A DNA stretch of 64,000 nt from Coriolopsis trogii (Eukaryota > Basidiomycota > Agaricomycetes > Polyporales > Polyporaceae), in contig JAHYIO010000031.1 in assembly GCA_020543525.1 (NCBI GenBank), positions 2,356,001 through 2,420,000 on the forward strand. The letters run 5' to 3'. The notes under the pieces are model-generated. The model had not been told where the DNA came from, did no database searches, and saw nothing but the letters and a program-made list of their open reading frames with translations. The position numbers were made by a program, and so were the translations under genes. Below are positions 37,250 to 48,180 of this stretch, piece after piece (position 1 is the stretch's first letter; every line of letters begins with the position of its first letter).

Positions 37250-37774
37250 ATGTGCGTCAAAGCCCTCGCCCTTGTCCCCCTCTACGCTGTGTTCGTTGCC
37301 GCCATTTGCCCCGGCTTCAACTTCGGTGTTGGTAAACAGCAGTCGCTCGGTAGCGGCGTCAGCCGCTGTGAGTTCTCCTACTGTTGTCGGTGTAGCCTGA
37401 GGCAGGGCGAACATGGAATATTGACCGTGAGGAATCCACAGGGACCGTGTATAACGACGGGTGCAAGGTGGTCGAAGCCTGACCACGACCGGAAACGCTT
37501 GTGTCCAGGGTACTTTTGGTTGCAGCCCGCCTCCGATCCACTTTACCAGTTACAAGAACACGTTCAGCGGACTTGTGTAAGTGCCGGCTTTCCTTGTCAT
37601 TGTGCACGAGAGCTGCCCTGGTGCTCGACAGCTACGCCTGCCGCCCCGACCCCAACTCCGGCAAATGTGGCAACGATGTAATTCCCGTTTGCGTAAGTCA
37701 TAGGCGGTCTACAGAGAGTACCGGCAAAGGCCTGCTAATGGCACTATACTTAGTGCCGCAACGACGGAAGATAG
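37250..37774 (+). pseudogene. Small secreted cysteine-rich protein gene with a one-base frameshift
   Basis: Exons are 37250-37367, 37442-37576, 37632-37692 and 37754-37774. Their summed length, 335 bases, is one short of a multiple of three. A signal peptide (MCVKALALVPLYAVFVAA) and CPGFNFGVG start the protein. The second exon runs TVYNDGCKVVE and then reaches a stop (GAAGCCTGA, near 37477). One base later the frame resumes as LTTTGNACVQGTFGCSPPP. Exon 3 gives YACRPDPNSGKCGNDV and exon 4 closes with CRNDGR. With the frame intact it would have about 111 residues, typical of agaricomycete small secreted proteins. Either one base was lost, in the genome or by sequencing error, or splicing skips the break. 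The function is unknown. Confidence 0.65.
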
Positions 37775-38339
37775 AATGAGATACCATGCATTGTGCGAGG
37801 GAGTCGAAACAGCACAGGAACTCTCGAGGAGAGGCGTGAAGCAACGCCTGTGGGACTTCATAAAGCCATGAGAACCTATATAATTTAGCATTCGTGTAAC
37901 ATGTTGAGAATCGTAAGCCGAGCTGCAGGCATTCTATCTCCCTCACTATAGCACGCCGATAGCGGCAAAATGAGTGTGACGCTTTCAATTCTCCCCGAGT
38001 CGGCAGCGGACGTTTGGCTGCCTTTGATGATATGCGACGACGCGACTCAGAAGGGTCATGCAGGTGTAATCGTAGAGGACACGGCGCGGAGCTTTTGTGA
38101 TCAAAACAAGCCTCTCTTCGTCCTTCGGAGTGACATGGCTGGTGCGGATTCTAGCTTTGATAGTTGGCGGACATGGGGGGACGTTGAAGAAAGTGATGAT
38201 GAGGCGTCTGTCTGTCTTCAAGCTGCTGCAGCGCTCTGTGACTGCAAACGTTCGGGCGCTCATATGTTCTCATTATTCGATCACCACGCACGACCTCATC
38301 AGATCTATTCCTTCACGTACTTCGTTGTTGGCTTACACG
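37775..38339. other. Intergenic region upstream of SR140
   Basis: About 565 bases. A 135-codon plus-strand frame (37970-38377) runs into the SR140 start in another frame and has no recognisable feature. The region probably holds the SR140 promoter. Confidence 0.4.
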
Positions 38340-41226
38340 ATGGACAAGACAAAGTCGAAGCTTGCTGCATTCTTTGACAATGATGATGAAGAAACCTCGT
38401 TCCCAGTGCGACGCACTCGACCTTCTCTCTCTTGCGTGCTCCACTCACCGTCCGTTCTCCGTGTGACTAGCAAAAGGAAGTAGACGATTACAAACGCGCA
38501 GTTTACACCCAGGGCACCGCTCGCAAGTCTAAACGTGAGAAGGAAAAGGAGGCCGCAGAAGCAAAGCGCAAGGAAGAGGAGGAACAGGCCGCAAAGGCTT
38601 ACGCCGAGTTCCTCGACACGTTCCAGGGCGAAGGTTCGGACAGGAAGAAAGGCGCGTCGACATTCGTGAAGGCTGGGCAGAGTTCTGTACCGGCGTATGC
38701 GCCGTCTGCGAGAGCGAAAGCAGACATTTCGCGTGCATTCGATGATTCCTCTATGGTACGTTCGCTTCCCTCTTCCCATGTCTCAAATGTAGACATATTT
38801 CCGCCACCACAGCGTCCTCCATCCCCTCCCCTTGCTCCTCCTAAGCCAAAAGGAAAGCGTGCCATGGACAGCTTCCTGGAGGAGATCAAACGGTGAGTAG
38901 GAACGTCTGGCTGAAGCATCCCAGAGTCTGACGCTTCAGGCAGAGAACAAGCCGACCGGGAAGCCAGGTTATCACGTCATGGTATGCATGCGTGCTCAAT
39001 TAATGCCTCCTCATATATTGACTCGCAATATGCTAGCCACACATGGGAGATCCGTGACCTCCATTGCAGGTAAGAGCAGTGATGTCTGATTATGTTCAAC
39101 GCACTGACGGCCCGGTGTCAGCCTACGAGGGTCAAAGTGGCAGCAAAGATAGAGGTGATCCCGAGGTGAATGAGGATGCTGGCATACTTATGACGTTTTC
39201 TGACCCTTCGCAAGACCTCTAATATCTTCGTAGCCAACCTTCCGCCCCATGTTAACGAGCAAGCCTTGGGTACCTTCTTTGCTCGAGCAGGGCCTGTCGG
39301 TTCAGTAAGTCTCCATGCCAGGTTTGGAACGGTCTAGTCTCATGCATTTCCCAGGTGAAGATCATGTGGCCTCGGAACGATGTATCGCATGGTCCAGGTG
39401 CCGATATGACAGCAACGAGAAAATCCAAGAACGCCGGACTGAGTGGCTTCGTGTCGTTCATGAAACGTCGGGATGCCGAAGAGGCCCTCCGAGAGTTTGA
39501 TGGGTACGACTGGGGCGGGTCTATTCTCCGAGTAGGCTGGAGTAAGGCTGTCCCCATCGCGGCGAAGCCGATGTATGGTGAGCCACGCTGTTCGAGCCCT
39601 CTGTTAGCTGCAGCTGCTCATTCTCGCTCATGAAGTTGTGAAGCGCACCTCACGTTCACGATCCCAGTCCAGATCTCGTTCGCCTCGGCGAGACAAGGGT
39701 CGTGACCACCACCGATCGCGCTCTCGGTCGCGCTCACGTTCGCGTTCTCGCGACAGGGATAGAGACCATCGCCGTTCGCATGATCGCAAATCCTCGCGGA
39801 GGTCACGTAGCCGCTCGTACAGTGACAGTCGATCTCGCTCTCCTCCGCACCGCCACTCCCGTCGATACAGTGATAGTCGCTCGCCACAGCGCCGCAAGGT
39901 CCTTACCCCACCTCCACAAGTTCTTGAAGACGACGAGGTCACGGAGCAGTTTATTCGAACAGTCGCATCTGAAGTCAGAGGTCATGATGACGAGTACGAG
40001 ACGACATTGCAAGAACGCGAAAAGTCGAATCCCAAGTACGCTTTCTTGAGCAGAGGGGTATGTGTGTATTGGTGTCGTGACAGTTAGCAGGTCTGAGAAT
40101 ATTATTTACAGCATCGTCGACATAGTTATTATCGCTCGCTCGTGGAGAAGAAAGACCAGTTGGACCCCGAGTTCGACGACGAGGTATGTGATTGAGCATG
40201 TCATATCATACAAAGGAACTCACACAGTAACCGCCAGGGCTACAATTCCGTTTACTCCACCGATTCCGCCGAAGAATCAGAGCGGGAGCACTGCCGTAGG
40301 CACAAGCTTGGCAAACTAGCTCGTCGCCGCTTTGAAGCCATGCTGCGCGCCCTCTCCGGTCGACGCGGGGAAATGGCTCGATGCATGGCATTCAGTCTGG
40401 AACACGCAGAAGCCGCTGCAGAGGTGGGCAATTGTCTTCTTGCAGCGTTTCACAGCTCCCTCATACTCCTCCGCAGGTTGCCGATATCATCATCTCCTCC
40501 CTCGTCGTCGACGGTACGCCCGTCCCGCGTAAAGTCGCCCGGCTCCATCTTATTTGCGACATCCTCCACAACTCCGCCGCGCCGCTGCCCATGGCGTGGA
40601 AGTTCCGGCAAGAGTTTCAGTCCCGCCTGGGTCTCGTCTTCGACCACCTCTCCACGATTTATCACTCGTTCCCTGGCCGGATCACTGCCGAGACGTTCAA
40701 AAACCAGATCACCGCCGTCATCGACATCTGGGAGGATTGGATCGTCTTCCCGCCAGAGTACACGGCCGAGCTCCGCGCCCGCCTTGAGGGCGCTACGCTC
40801 AAGCCGGACGACAGTGCGCCTCTGACCGAGCAGCCTGTCACTTCTGATGTCAACAAGGAGAGCGTGCCCGCCTTCGCGTTCAAATTCAAGACAGCGGCGT
40901 TCAAGCCCGCTGATCCCCCGGACGCTCTTCCTGCAGGGGCAGGAGCTGGGGACGAAGACGGGGAGCCGATGGAAGAAGACAGCGACGTGGATGGCAAACC
41001 AGTTGTAGACGACGTGGACGGTGATCCACTCGATGGAGACTTGGATGGTATGCCGCTGGACAATCTGGACGGAGACCCGTTGGACGATGTGGACGGCGAT
41101 CCTATGGACGACGTTGATGGGGCCCCCATAGGCATGAGCGAAGATGTGGACGGCGCACCTGTGGAGGCCGGTGATGTGGACGGAGATCCCATGGACGATG
41201 TGGACGGGGAAGCTGTTACTGTCTGA
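38340..41226 (+). CDS. U2 snRNP-associated splicing factor SR140 (U2SURP)
   Basis: Nuclear pre-mRNA splicing protein of the U2 snRNP. Exons are 38340-38405, 38471-38755, 38813-38892, 38944-38981, 39037-39069, 39122-39165, 39215-39304, 39355-39577, 39636-40057, 40112-40183, 40238-40423 and 40477-41226, giving 762 residues. A charged N-terminal helix is followed by an RRM at about 184-282 (SNIFVANLPPHV; GLSGFVSFMKR). A strong SR repeat comes next. The SURP module follows at about 365-405 (FIRTVASEVRG; NPKYAFL), then an RPRII/CID-type helical domain (ICDILHNSAAPLP). The C-terminus is a repeat of DVDGxP-like units, also known from animal U2SURP. The unusual feature is that the SR repeat lies between RRM and SURP instead of only at the C-terminus. 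Confidence 0.88.
40987..41217 (+). repeat. DVDGxP-type degenerate tandem repeat inside SR140
   Basis: About ten copies of a 6-10 residue unit (DVDGDPLD, DLDGMPLD, NLDGDPLD, DVDGAPIG and similar) form the last 77 residues of the protein. Confidence 0.8.
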
Positions 41227-41672
41227 TGTCCAGTCTGATTGTGTCTCGGCTTGATTTCTTGCAGTAGGTATCCATCTACACTGTGTCATCTTGCTATCAT
41301 TGTCTGTCAGTGCTTTCTTGTACTTTCCTATTCATGTCATACACGTAAAGAAGGTACGTATAACGTCTCTCAACGTCCCGTGATCACTTGGATAACTCAT
41401 AACCCCCATACGCCGGCTATCGGGACATCCGTGGTACGCAATAAGCTTAAGTTCAACGCTTAAGCTTGAATCATAACTGTTTCACAATACAGGCATACGC
41501 CACCCCGGTCCACTCCGCCTCGCCTCCGAGCATGACTCTTCGCATCACTGAGATACTCGATCTCATGAAACTAATGTTAATGCTAAAATCCATTGCTTCG
41601 TTAGCGTGGCATCCATACGCGACTTCGATCGTGCCTACTCACCTCCTAGGTCGTCGACCTTACGATGAAGTC
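41227..41672. other. Intergenic region, no gene recognised
   Basis: About 445 bases holding the 3' UTR of SR140 and that of the convergent small peptide gene. No other feature was seen. Confidence 0.4.
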
Positions 41673-41828
41673 TCAAGCCTCACCACGGCGCACTGGGGTG
41701 CAGTGGCAACCTCCGCAAGTGCACTTGCTTTCTACAGCGGGCGCTGCAACGGGCATGGGAGCGGCAGCAGCGAGCGCGCTGAAGATAGCGAGAAGCATGC
41801 ATATGAAGAGGTTGTTGGTGAATCGCAT
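41673..41828 (-). CDS. Tiny secreted cysteine-rich peptide (51 residues, unknown)
   Basis: A single short frame starts at 41828. The first 22 residues form a clear signal peptide (FTNNLFICMLLAIFSALAAA). After a short Ala/Pro-rich linker (APMPVAAPAVES) comes the compact cysteine motif KCTCGGCHCTPVRR, and the protein stops four residues later. The mature peptide would be about 25-29 residues with four cysteines in CxCxxCxC spacing. An upstream in-frame ATG at 41909 would hide the signal peptide, so 41828 is preferred. A TATA-like box lies about 95-100 bases upstream. A GTGAGG donor-like sequence near the stop leaves open a spliced, longer C-terminus. I do not recognise the family; the spacing resembles metal-binding or effector-like peptides, which is only inference. 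Confidence 0.5.
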   Translation of the reverse strand: MRFTNNLFICMLLAIFSALAAAAPMPVAAPAVESKCTCGGCHCTPVRRGEA

Positions 41829-42708
41829 GATGAGTATCTTGCGTGAGATCGCTATGCTATGATGTAGAGAGGTAGGCTTGTCTCTTGTGATTTGTTGAGA
41901 GCTGCCCACTGATCCCCTTCTTCTTTATATGTTTCAGAGATATCCGTCTGCTTGCCAGCCTGCCACCTTGGCTTCGTACGAAATCGTCATTCCGGTGTGA
42001 ACGAGAAGGGCGCGTACAAGAGGCCTTGACATGGGCGCACCTAGCCGTGAGTAGGTCGTATTCGGCGCGCATGAGGTCTGTCGACGTCGACCTGTTGAGC
42101 CCTGCCTACATCCTGACGTGACACAAGGCACGGGGAGCTCATTGACATACCATTTCCCCCATCGTTTTCCCCGTCGAGGGACTTGAGGCACGTTGGTGCC
42201 TATCTGCGTTGCTTTTGAACCTGGAGCTACGGTTCTCACCCTCGACTCGACATTCATGACATACTCGACATAAGTGTTGACATCACTCTCATGCCAACGC
42301 AAAACATCTGTACGGAACCAACGTGGTTGTTCTGATTGTCAGTTACACGACTTGACCACCGCGGCCGGAACTCAGAGACAGTGTCGAGGTTGGAACTCTG
42401 AAGGACGGCGCTACGCTACGCACGGAGGGTCACCGTGTGCCAGGAAGGGTGTACAGGAAGTGCTTTCACAAGTCCCATTCGCAGCGAAATATGTACAATT
42501 ATGGTAGAGTATACGCTAGATTGGTTATAGCCGTCCAAGATACGCTGCGATAGTGGCGATGACAAGAGATCTACTCTACGCAGAACAGCACGAAGATGTA
42601 TGTAGTCGAATATACAGAGACACTACCAGGAGAATACAATGGATTATGAGTGTGATAGAAATACGCAAAGGAACAGAAAACGCAGAGACAAGACTTCGCT
42701 AGAGGCGA
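41829..42708. other. Intergenic region, no gene recognised
   Basis: About 880 bases holding the promoter of the small peptide gene and the 3' UTR of the next minus-strand gene. Open frames here have no recognisable features. Confidence 0.4.
41923..41930 (-). promoter_or_regulatory. Candidate TATA box of the cysteine-rich peptide gene
   Basis: The minus strand reads ATATAAAG 95-102 bases before the ATG at 41828. Confidence 0.45.
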
Positions 42709-45700
42709 TCAAGAATGGCCGACAAAATACCCAAGCAAGTTACGAGGCCGTTTGGATCCTACACCAGACTTCAGAGTTGCCTCACGCTGGTAATAGACAC
42801 GGAACGATAATCGCTGCAAGGCTGCTTTTGCACGCGAACGGTCTAAATGCGCGGCACGAGTGTCGACTGGAGTGCACAGGCGTCAGCCAATGCCGCTCAC
42901 GCGGAAACGGAGTAAACGCACCAATTTTGCCGTGCAGAAGGTCGAGCTGCCTCTTGATTTGCTCGAGAACAGTTAGCTTCGGTTCTCGTGGTTCCTTCTC
43001 TTTCGCATCTTCATCTGCCTTCTTCTCGATCTCGCCCTCGTTGCTATCTCCTTTCGCCGTCGTGTCCCTCCTCGCCCGTTCTGATTCCTTCCGCTCGTCC
43101 GCTTCACGCTTCTCAACGATGGTGTATTCGTCGACATCGGACAAGACGCGGCTCAGCAGGGACAGTCTACACGTGAGCTCGTCGTAGAAGCCCTCTCTGT
43201 TTGAGTTGCCCTGTATATCGAAGTAACCGCCGGAGCCTGGGGCTGGTGCGAGCAAGTCGATGAAGGGAGCGAGGGACGGGAGCTCTTGCTCGTACTCAGT
43301 GGGTGTGGGCATTTCGTCCAACAACAGAGAGCGCGCGACGCATCGTGCCATACGGAGGGACTGGCGCGAGACGCAAGGGAAGAAGGAAAGGAAATGAGCC
43401 TGATTCGCTGGTGATAGGGTCTTGGCGAAAGCGACAGCCTTTGTACACGCAGCAAATTCTTGCGAGGGAGTCATCGCGGCAGCCAGGCTGTCGCAAGTTG
43501 TTCGAACCTCGGTTTGAAGGTTCTCGGAGGTGGTGGGATCGAATCCGACGAGAGTCATGGCAAGCAGCAGATCGCTTAGCTCTTCTCTCGCGAAGGATCT
43601 GATGTAATCGTTAGTGGTTACACTGCGACAGTAGATTTTGACTTACTGAGCAAAAGTATTCACCAAAGAGACCAGGCGATATACCATCTCGTCTCTCCAA
43701 TGACTGTCGGATGCCTTTGGTGACATCGTTATGTTGGCGACACTGGTCCAACCGTGCCTCTCAATGACATCATGAGAAGCGCCGATTCGCTTGAGGGCCG
43801 ATACAACAGATGAGAGCAGCAACCCGGACGAGTGAGCGCCGATGACGGAGCCCAACCACATTAACTGTGTATACGCCAGTGTCCCCAGGTAGGCATCAAC
43901 ATCAGAAAAGGCTGAGAAGCTGCCAGTCAGCACAAATACCGTAACAAGCGATGACAGGACAAAAGACATGTACCAGTCTCGAACAGCCAGGGGAGTACGA
44001 CTGAATATTGCTCTGTGCCGAGGAAAGTCATGAAACCAGAGGTCAAAAGAGCGATCACTTGTCCGACGTCTACTCGGGAGTATGTGAGATTGTTAAAGAA
44101 ACTGAGCGCATGTCGTCTCTTACGCACCGTTCTGGCTAGCGGCGGCCTTTAACAGCTGACGTGCAGAGCTGCCGCAGACTTCCGCAGTGAAGGCGGGAAG
44201 ACGCGACTCGACATCCATTGCATTACCGCCGTTGACAGTACTCCAGAAGGGAGCCCCGAGCGGCCGCTCGTTCAGTTTTGCGAGAGCCTCCGCCATCTCC
44301 TCCTTGACGTCGTCCGCCAAAATCTTGCGAACTGCCTTTCCATCCTTTTTGCCAAGGATGGCTACACAGTCGATTGTCTCGTCTTCGTCATCGCTTGTGT
44401 TTCCGATGCGCTTGGCCTTGTGTGTTCGAGAGGGCCCAGCACACGACTCATTGCCCGCACCCCTGCCCTGCTTTCGACCCTTGCGAACGAGCCCGTGCTC
44501 CTCGTCTGAGTCACTGTCAGAACCATGCTCCTCATATTCCATCTCGTCGTGGAGGCCGGCTTTGGCACGAGCAATCGTCTCCTCCGCCTTGCGGACGGCG
44601 GCCATACCCGTCCCATTGAGCTCTTCGCGACGCTTCTCGCGAATAAGTGCCTCGAGAGGATCGGCTTTGCGAGGCTTGCGCGTCGCAGTAGCTGGTGTTG
44701 CCCACTTGTCCTGAGTTTTCGGAGGCGAGTTGCGGCGTAGATTGTAGCGTGGCGTAGCGTTGGAGGGCCCAGTCATGCTAGACGTTTCAGGACTGTACGT
44801 TGCAGGATTGGCGAAGTTAGTATATGCGCGCAGCACAAGTGGCATCGAACAGTACGTACGCTTTTGTTGCATCCCTTGACTTCGATTTCATCGTGAGTGT
44901 GGCGACGATACCTCCAGGCATGTCATCATCGCTGCTGTCAGAGTCGCTCAGGTCGCCGATGTCAAGAGGGGTCGGCTCTGGACTTGACTGCGCGGCGGCG
45001 AAGGCACGCGCCCTGATGTCCGCAATAAGCTGCTCCGTCTTGCTCTTGATGTCTAGTGGCTGAACTACCGGCGCTTCCGGTTGCTCCGGCTCCATGCCGT
45101 CGTCTGTATCACTCGAAGGCGGCGGTGTAAGCGAACGGAATGCGTCGGACGGAGAAGTCTCGGGCCCAACTTCCTTGTGACACGAGGGTTCGGGCTGTGT
45201 AGAGGAGACCAAGGTTACGCTCGAAGCAACTTTGGGGAGGGTGTCCCCGTTCAAGGAACAGGGCGTCTGGGGATATTGTAGGCCGTCAGGGCCTGAACGT
45301 CCTTCACCTTCAGGGCAATCGGGAAGGTCGTTTGACTTCACGAAGGGGTTATAGTCGATGTCTATCGGGACGTCGCTTAGCGGAGAGCAAGAACGATCTC
45401 CGTATGATGATGGTTCAGGATCTTCCGGAAGAGTGCCCCTTCTCCATCTCGCCACATTCTCCTGCAATTCGACAGACCTCTCACCAATGCCGGGAAAGCT
45501 GAGCTCTTCCTCGTTCGACTGACTGGTGGGCACGAATTCAGTCTCATCCGCGTCGGATCCATGGACGGAACCGGCACCCGTACTTGAGGCCAAGGGTGTC
45601 AGGTCGGACAGGGGAGAAGAGAGTCTGAGCTTCTTTGCAGGCGGTCCTGTCTTTATAGAGCTTTCTGCTGCAAAGCTATTGCATTTGGACACAAGTAGGC

Positions 45701-46097
45701 CTAGGCTATGAGACTCACCTCGAGGATTTCGTGCTATAGGAGACGAGGCAGCATCGACGGTGATCCGCGGCACATAGACTGGACTCTCGGTACGCGGTTC
45801 AGGAGATAACCTTCGCTTGAGTGATCCTTTTCTCGGCTGAGTCTCCTTTGCTTTTGCACGGGATGATTGGGCGGACGTAGCCTTCAGTGGAAGAGGCATC
45901 CGGACAGTGCGCTTGGGTGGGGGCGGGATCGCGACGAAGTCCAACTCGACCCCCCTGGTCTGTCGCAGGGCTTTGTCGGAGGAGGAAGATAGACAGGAGG
46001 AGGCAAGTGCTTGTGTGGAATGTGAGGCGGAGCCACCCGTTTTCTTCTGAGTGGGCGCGAAGGAAAGCGTAGTCTGTTTAAGGTTCTTCATGGCCAT
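42709..46097 (-). CDS. Large nuclear-type protein with PIP-like N-terminus (unknown function)
   Basis: Exons in coding order are 46097-45719, 45667-44860, 44792-44128, 44069-43974, 43911-43647, 43598-42922 and 42866-42709; every junction is in phase and gives 1015 residues. The N-terminus MKNLKQTTLSFAP resembles a PCNA-interacting (PIP) box, but the aromatic residue is one position early, so this is only suggestive. The first half is disordered, rich in Ser, Pro and acidic residues, with basic clusters (KRRLSPEP, KKLRLSSP) that could act as nuclear localisation signals. The second half is helical and conserved-looking (QVIALLTSGFMTFLG; YLGTLAYTQLMWLGSVIG), followed by a charged Glu/Lys coiled-coil stretch and a basic end. 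I do not recognise the family. The first 51-base intron is stop-free and in frame. It is head-to-head with the DSC4-like gene. Confidence 0.75.
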
Positions 46098-46455
46098 CGT
46101 GCAGGGTGCCCGGGGCCACCAACCACGACTCTAGCGTGACAAAGTGGATTGAGATAGGGAGAGGCAGATCTCCGTGTTAGATACACGTGTCTCGCTCTGC
46201 GAAAGTCGTCGAGGCGAATGTGAGGAAGTAAAGGTGCTCGTCGTCTCCAACAGGGAGCGCGCCGTGCAACCAAGACGCGACACTCCGCGTTACTGTCACG
46301 CGTCTGTGACGGAGACGCGCCCAGGACCCCAGAGACGCCGAGATAGAGATGGCTTGCCGCTTGCCTGACGAAGGCGTGTGGACCGACCTGCACTTACACT
46401 CCGCCGGGGACGTCCCGCGCTGCTCTCCCGACTACCGACGGTACACATACATGAC
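46098..46455. promoter_or_regulatory. Shared divergent promoter region
   Basis: 358 bases lie between the start codons of the PIP-like protein and the DUF1746 protein, so both promoters are here. No TATA box was seen. Confidence 0.5.
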
Positions 46456-47391
46456 ATGCCTATTCGCCATGCCCAAAGAAAACATATCATATACTCCGTA
46501 TGTCGCTCGTCTCTGCGGTCTAACAATTGCTGAATGACACGGCCTCCGCCCCAGCTCAATACCCTCCTCTACCAATTGCATACCATCTCCTTCCTCCTCT
46601 CGCCACGCCTGTGGCCATTCATCTGTCGTGTTGCGACCCAATTCCAGTTCTCAAGACCACGCGAGATTGACTCGCAGCGTTCCCTTCGATTCTGGTTCTT
46701 CCTCGTATTACTTGTCAACCTACAATGCTTCTACAATCATATCCTCAGTGGTGCGTCGGAGGGGAGGTCCATCATCCTGGACTTTGTGGGCATCGGTGCG
46801 TAAACAAAGACTTCATTCAACAGATGAAACACTCTAATTTACTGCGATTCAGCCCACAAGCCGTCCAAGGCGTTCCTCCTGTTCCTCGATGTCATTATTG
46901 TCGTCCTTAACTGGATACTCACAACCATCGCGTATGAGACGTCCTTCATACTCGCCATGCCGCCAGATACCCCCGACCCTCTTCGGCCAGACCCCATACC
47001 CTCCACACCCGCGTCGCCACTATCGCTAGGCGATGTCAACAGCAAACCTTCAGGACTTGCGTCGTACGACAGTCCTGACTACATCATTGACCTCCGCCTG
47101 CGCCCTCTCCTCCAGCGACTTAGACATCCCCCTCCCCCACCTCCGCCACAGCAGCCAAGTCTTTCGGAAGAACTACTACCACTCCCTAACACCACCACCT
47201 TCCAGCTGTCTCGGAGTCTGAACATGCTTGTGCGGGCACGCGCACAAATTCGCGAGCGCGCGGCTCGAGCGGCGGAAGAGACGCGAGCTAATCGGGATGC
47301 AAGTGATGAAGGGAGGAGGGAACGGCAACCAGGGGATGAACCTGAATCCAGGAGAATCCCAGGAGGGCTGGGCGGAGAACTCGAGTCGTGA
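46456..47391 (+). CDS. DUF1746 membrane protein, Dsc4-like (DSC E3 ligase subunit)
   Basis: Exons are 46456-46497, 46555-46795 and 46853-47391, giving 273 residues. The start MPIRHAQRKHIIYS joins in phase to LNTLLYQLHTISFLLSPRLW, the typical opening of DUF1746. FSRPREIDSQRSLRFWF, SGASEGRSIILDFVG and NWILTTIAYETSF complete the domain, with about three membrane segments in the first 130 residues. In fission yeast the DUF1746 protein Dsc4 is part of the Golgi DSC ubiquitin ligase that activates the sterol regulator SREBP. The role here is inferred from that family. The C-terminal half is Pro-rich and ends in a charged Arg/Glu region (RARAQIRERAARAAEETRA). A later ATG at 46534 falls inside the first intron and was not used. 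Confidence 0.8.
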
Positions 47392-47535
47392 CGGCGTCGG
47401 TACTTGTGGACCATATCATTATACAGCAAGGTGACCATAATGTGTTTTAGCACCTGCAATTGCATCCGCATCCCGCAAGCTTTGGTATGTGGTCGTCCGT
47501 GAGCGCAGTCTACTTGCGTAAGTTGCATTCACCAT

Positions 47536-47781
47536 TTACGCTTCATCTACACGTCTCCGGGGTGAGGTCCCAGCACCTATCAGAAGCATGGAAGGACTTG
47601 CCGCCTCGCGCATACATGCGCCAAACTTATTGAACTCTTCTTTGCAAGAGTCCTTGTACACATCCGTGTAGGTTGCCAGAATGCATTTACCGTATGTCGA
47701 AGCTGCGGCCGAGCACGTGGTAGTAGAGTGGACCGCGAAACGACGAAGGGGTGTGGCTGCCTCTGTCTTGACGGTGTTCAT
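47536..47781 (-). CDS. CHCH-domain complex I assembly factor, NDUFAF8-like
   Basis: Small intronless gene of 81 residues. The pattern CSAAASTYGKCILATYTDVY, then KDSCKEEFNKFGACMRE, is a CHCH fold with four cysteines. Its spacing is like human NDUFAF8 (C..AAAYGRC, then DFC..EF..LRSC). NDUFAF8 works with NDUFAF5 in mitochondrial complex I assembly; the protein would be imported into the intermembrane space or matrix. The start at 47781 (MNTVKTEAATPLRRF) gives the family-typical length; an upstream in-frame ATG at 47856 would add 25 residues. The last 18 residues (from ASPSMLLIG) are not conserved-looking and could be intron read-through. Confidence 0.7.
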   Translation of the reverse strand: MNTVKTEAATPLRRFAVHSTTTCSAAASTYGKCILATYTDVYKDSCKEEFNKFGACMREAASPSMLLIGAGTSPRRRVDEA

Positions 47782-48180
47782 TGCGCTAGCGTTTTCTTGG
47801 CGATAGGAACAGTTGAGTGTTGGTGGAAGATGGAGAAGTGCTTCAAAGTCGTCCATCGCAGGCGCCCGTTGAGGTGCGTCACAGGCAACGCGAGGGCGCC
47901 TATCCGGCGACTTCACTTGAACTACATGCGCAACTTGCTCTGCTCCGCGATATCCTCTGCGTTCTGAGAGCCCCAGGAATTTCACGGTATTCCGCGCTAC
48001 TGGTCTACTGTCTGAGGAGGACTCGCACTATTGTGCTTGTGCTTGTCGCCGAGACAAGACTCCGGCAAGCAAGGCCTCAAGTCAAGCCCGAAGAGTTATT
48101 CGCTCTACCTCTCCATTGAACTCCTGGCATCCATATCCTCGGACTCGCTGAACACGGGGGTTTCTCGTTGAAGTGCCATC
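47782..48180. promoter_or_regulatory. Divergent promoter region of the NDUFAF8-like gene and CSF1
   Basis: About 400 bases between two divergent start codons. Both 5' regions must lie here; no clear TATA box was seen. Confidence 0.4.

Noticed and set aside
37970..38377. 135-codon frame before SR140
   Set aside because: It overlaps the SR140 start codon out of frame and has no signal peptide or motif.
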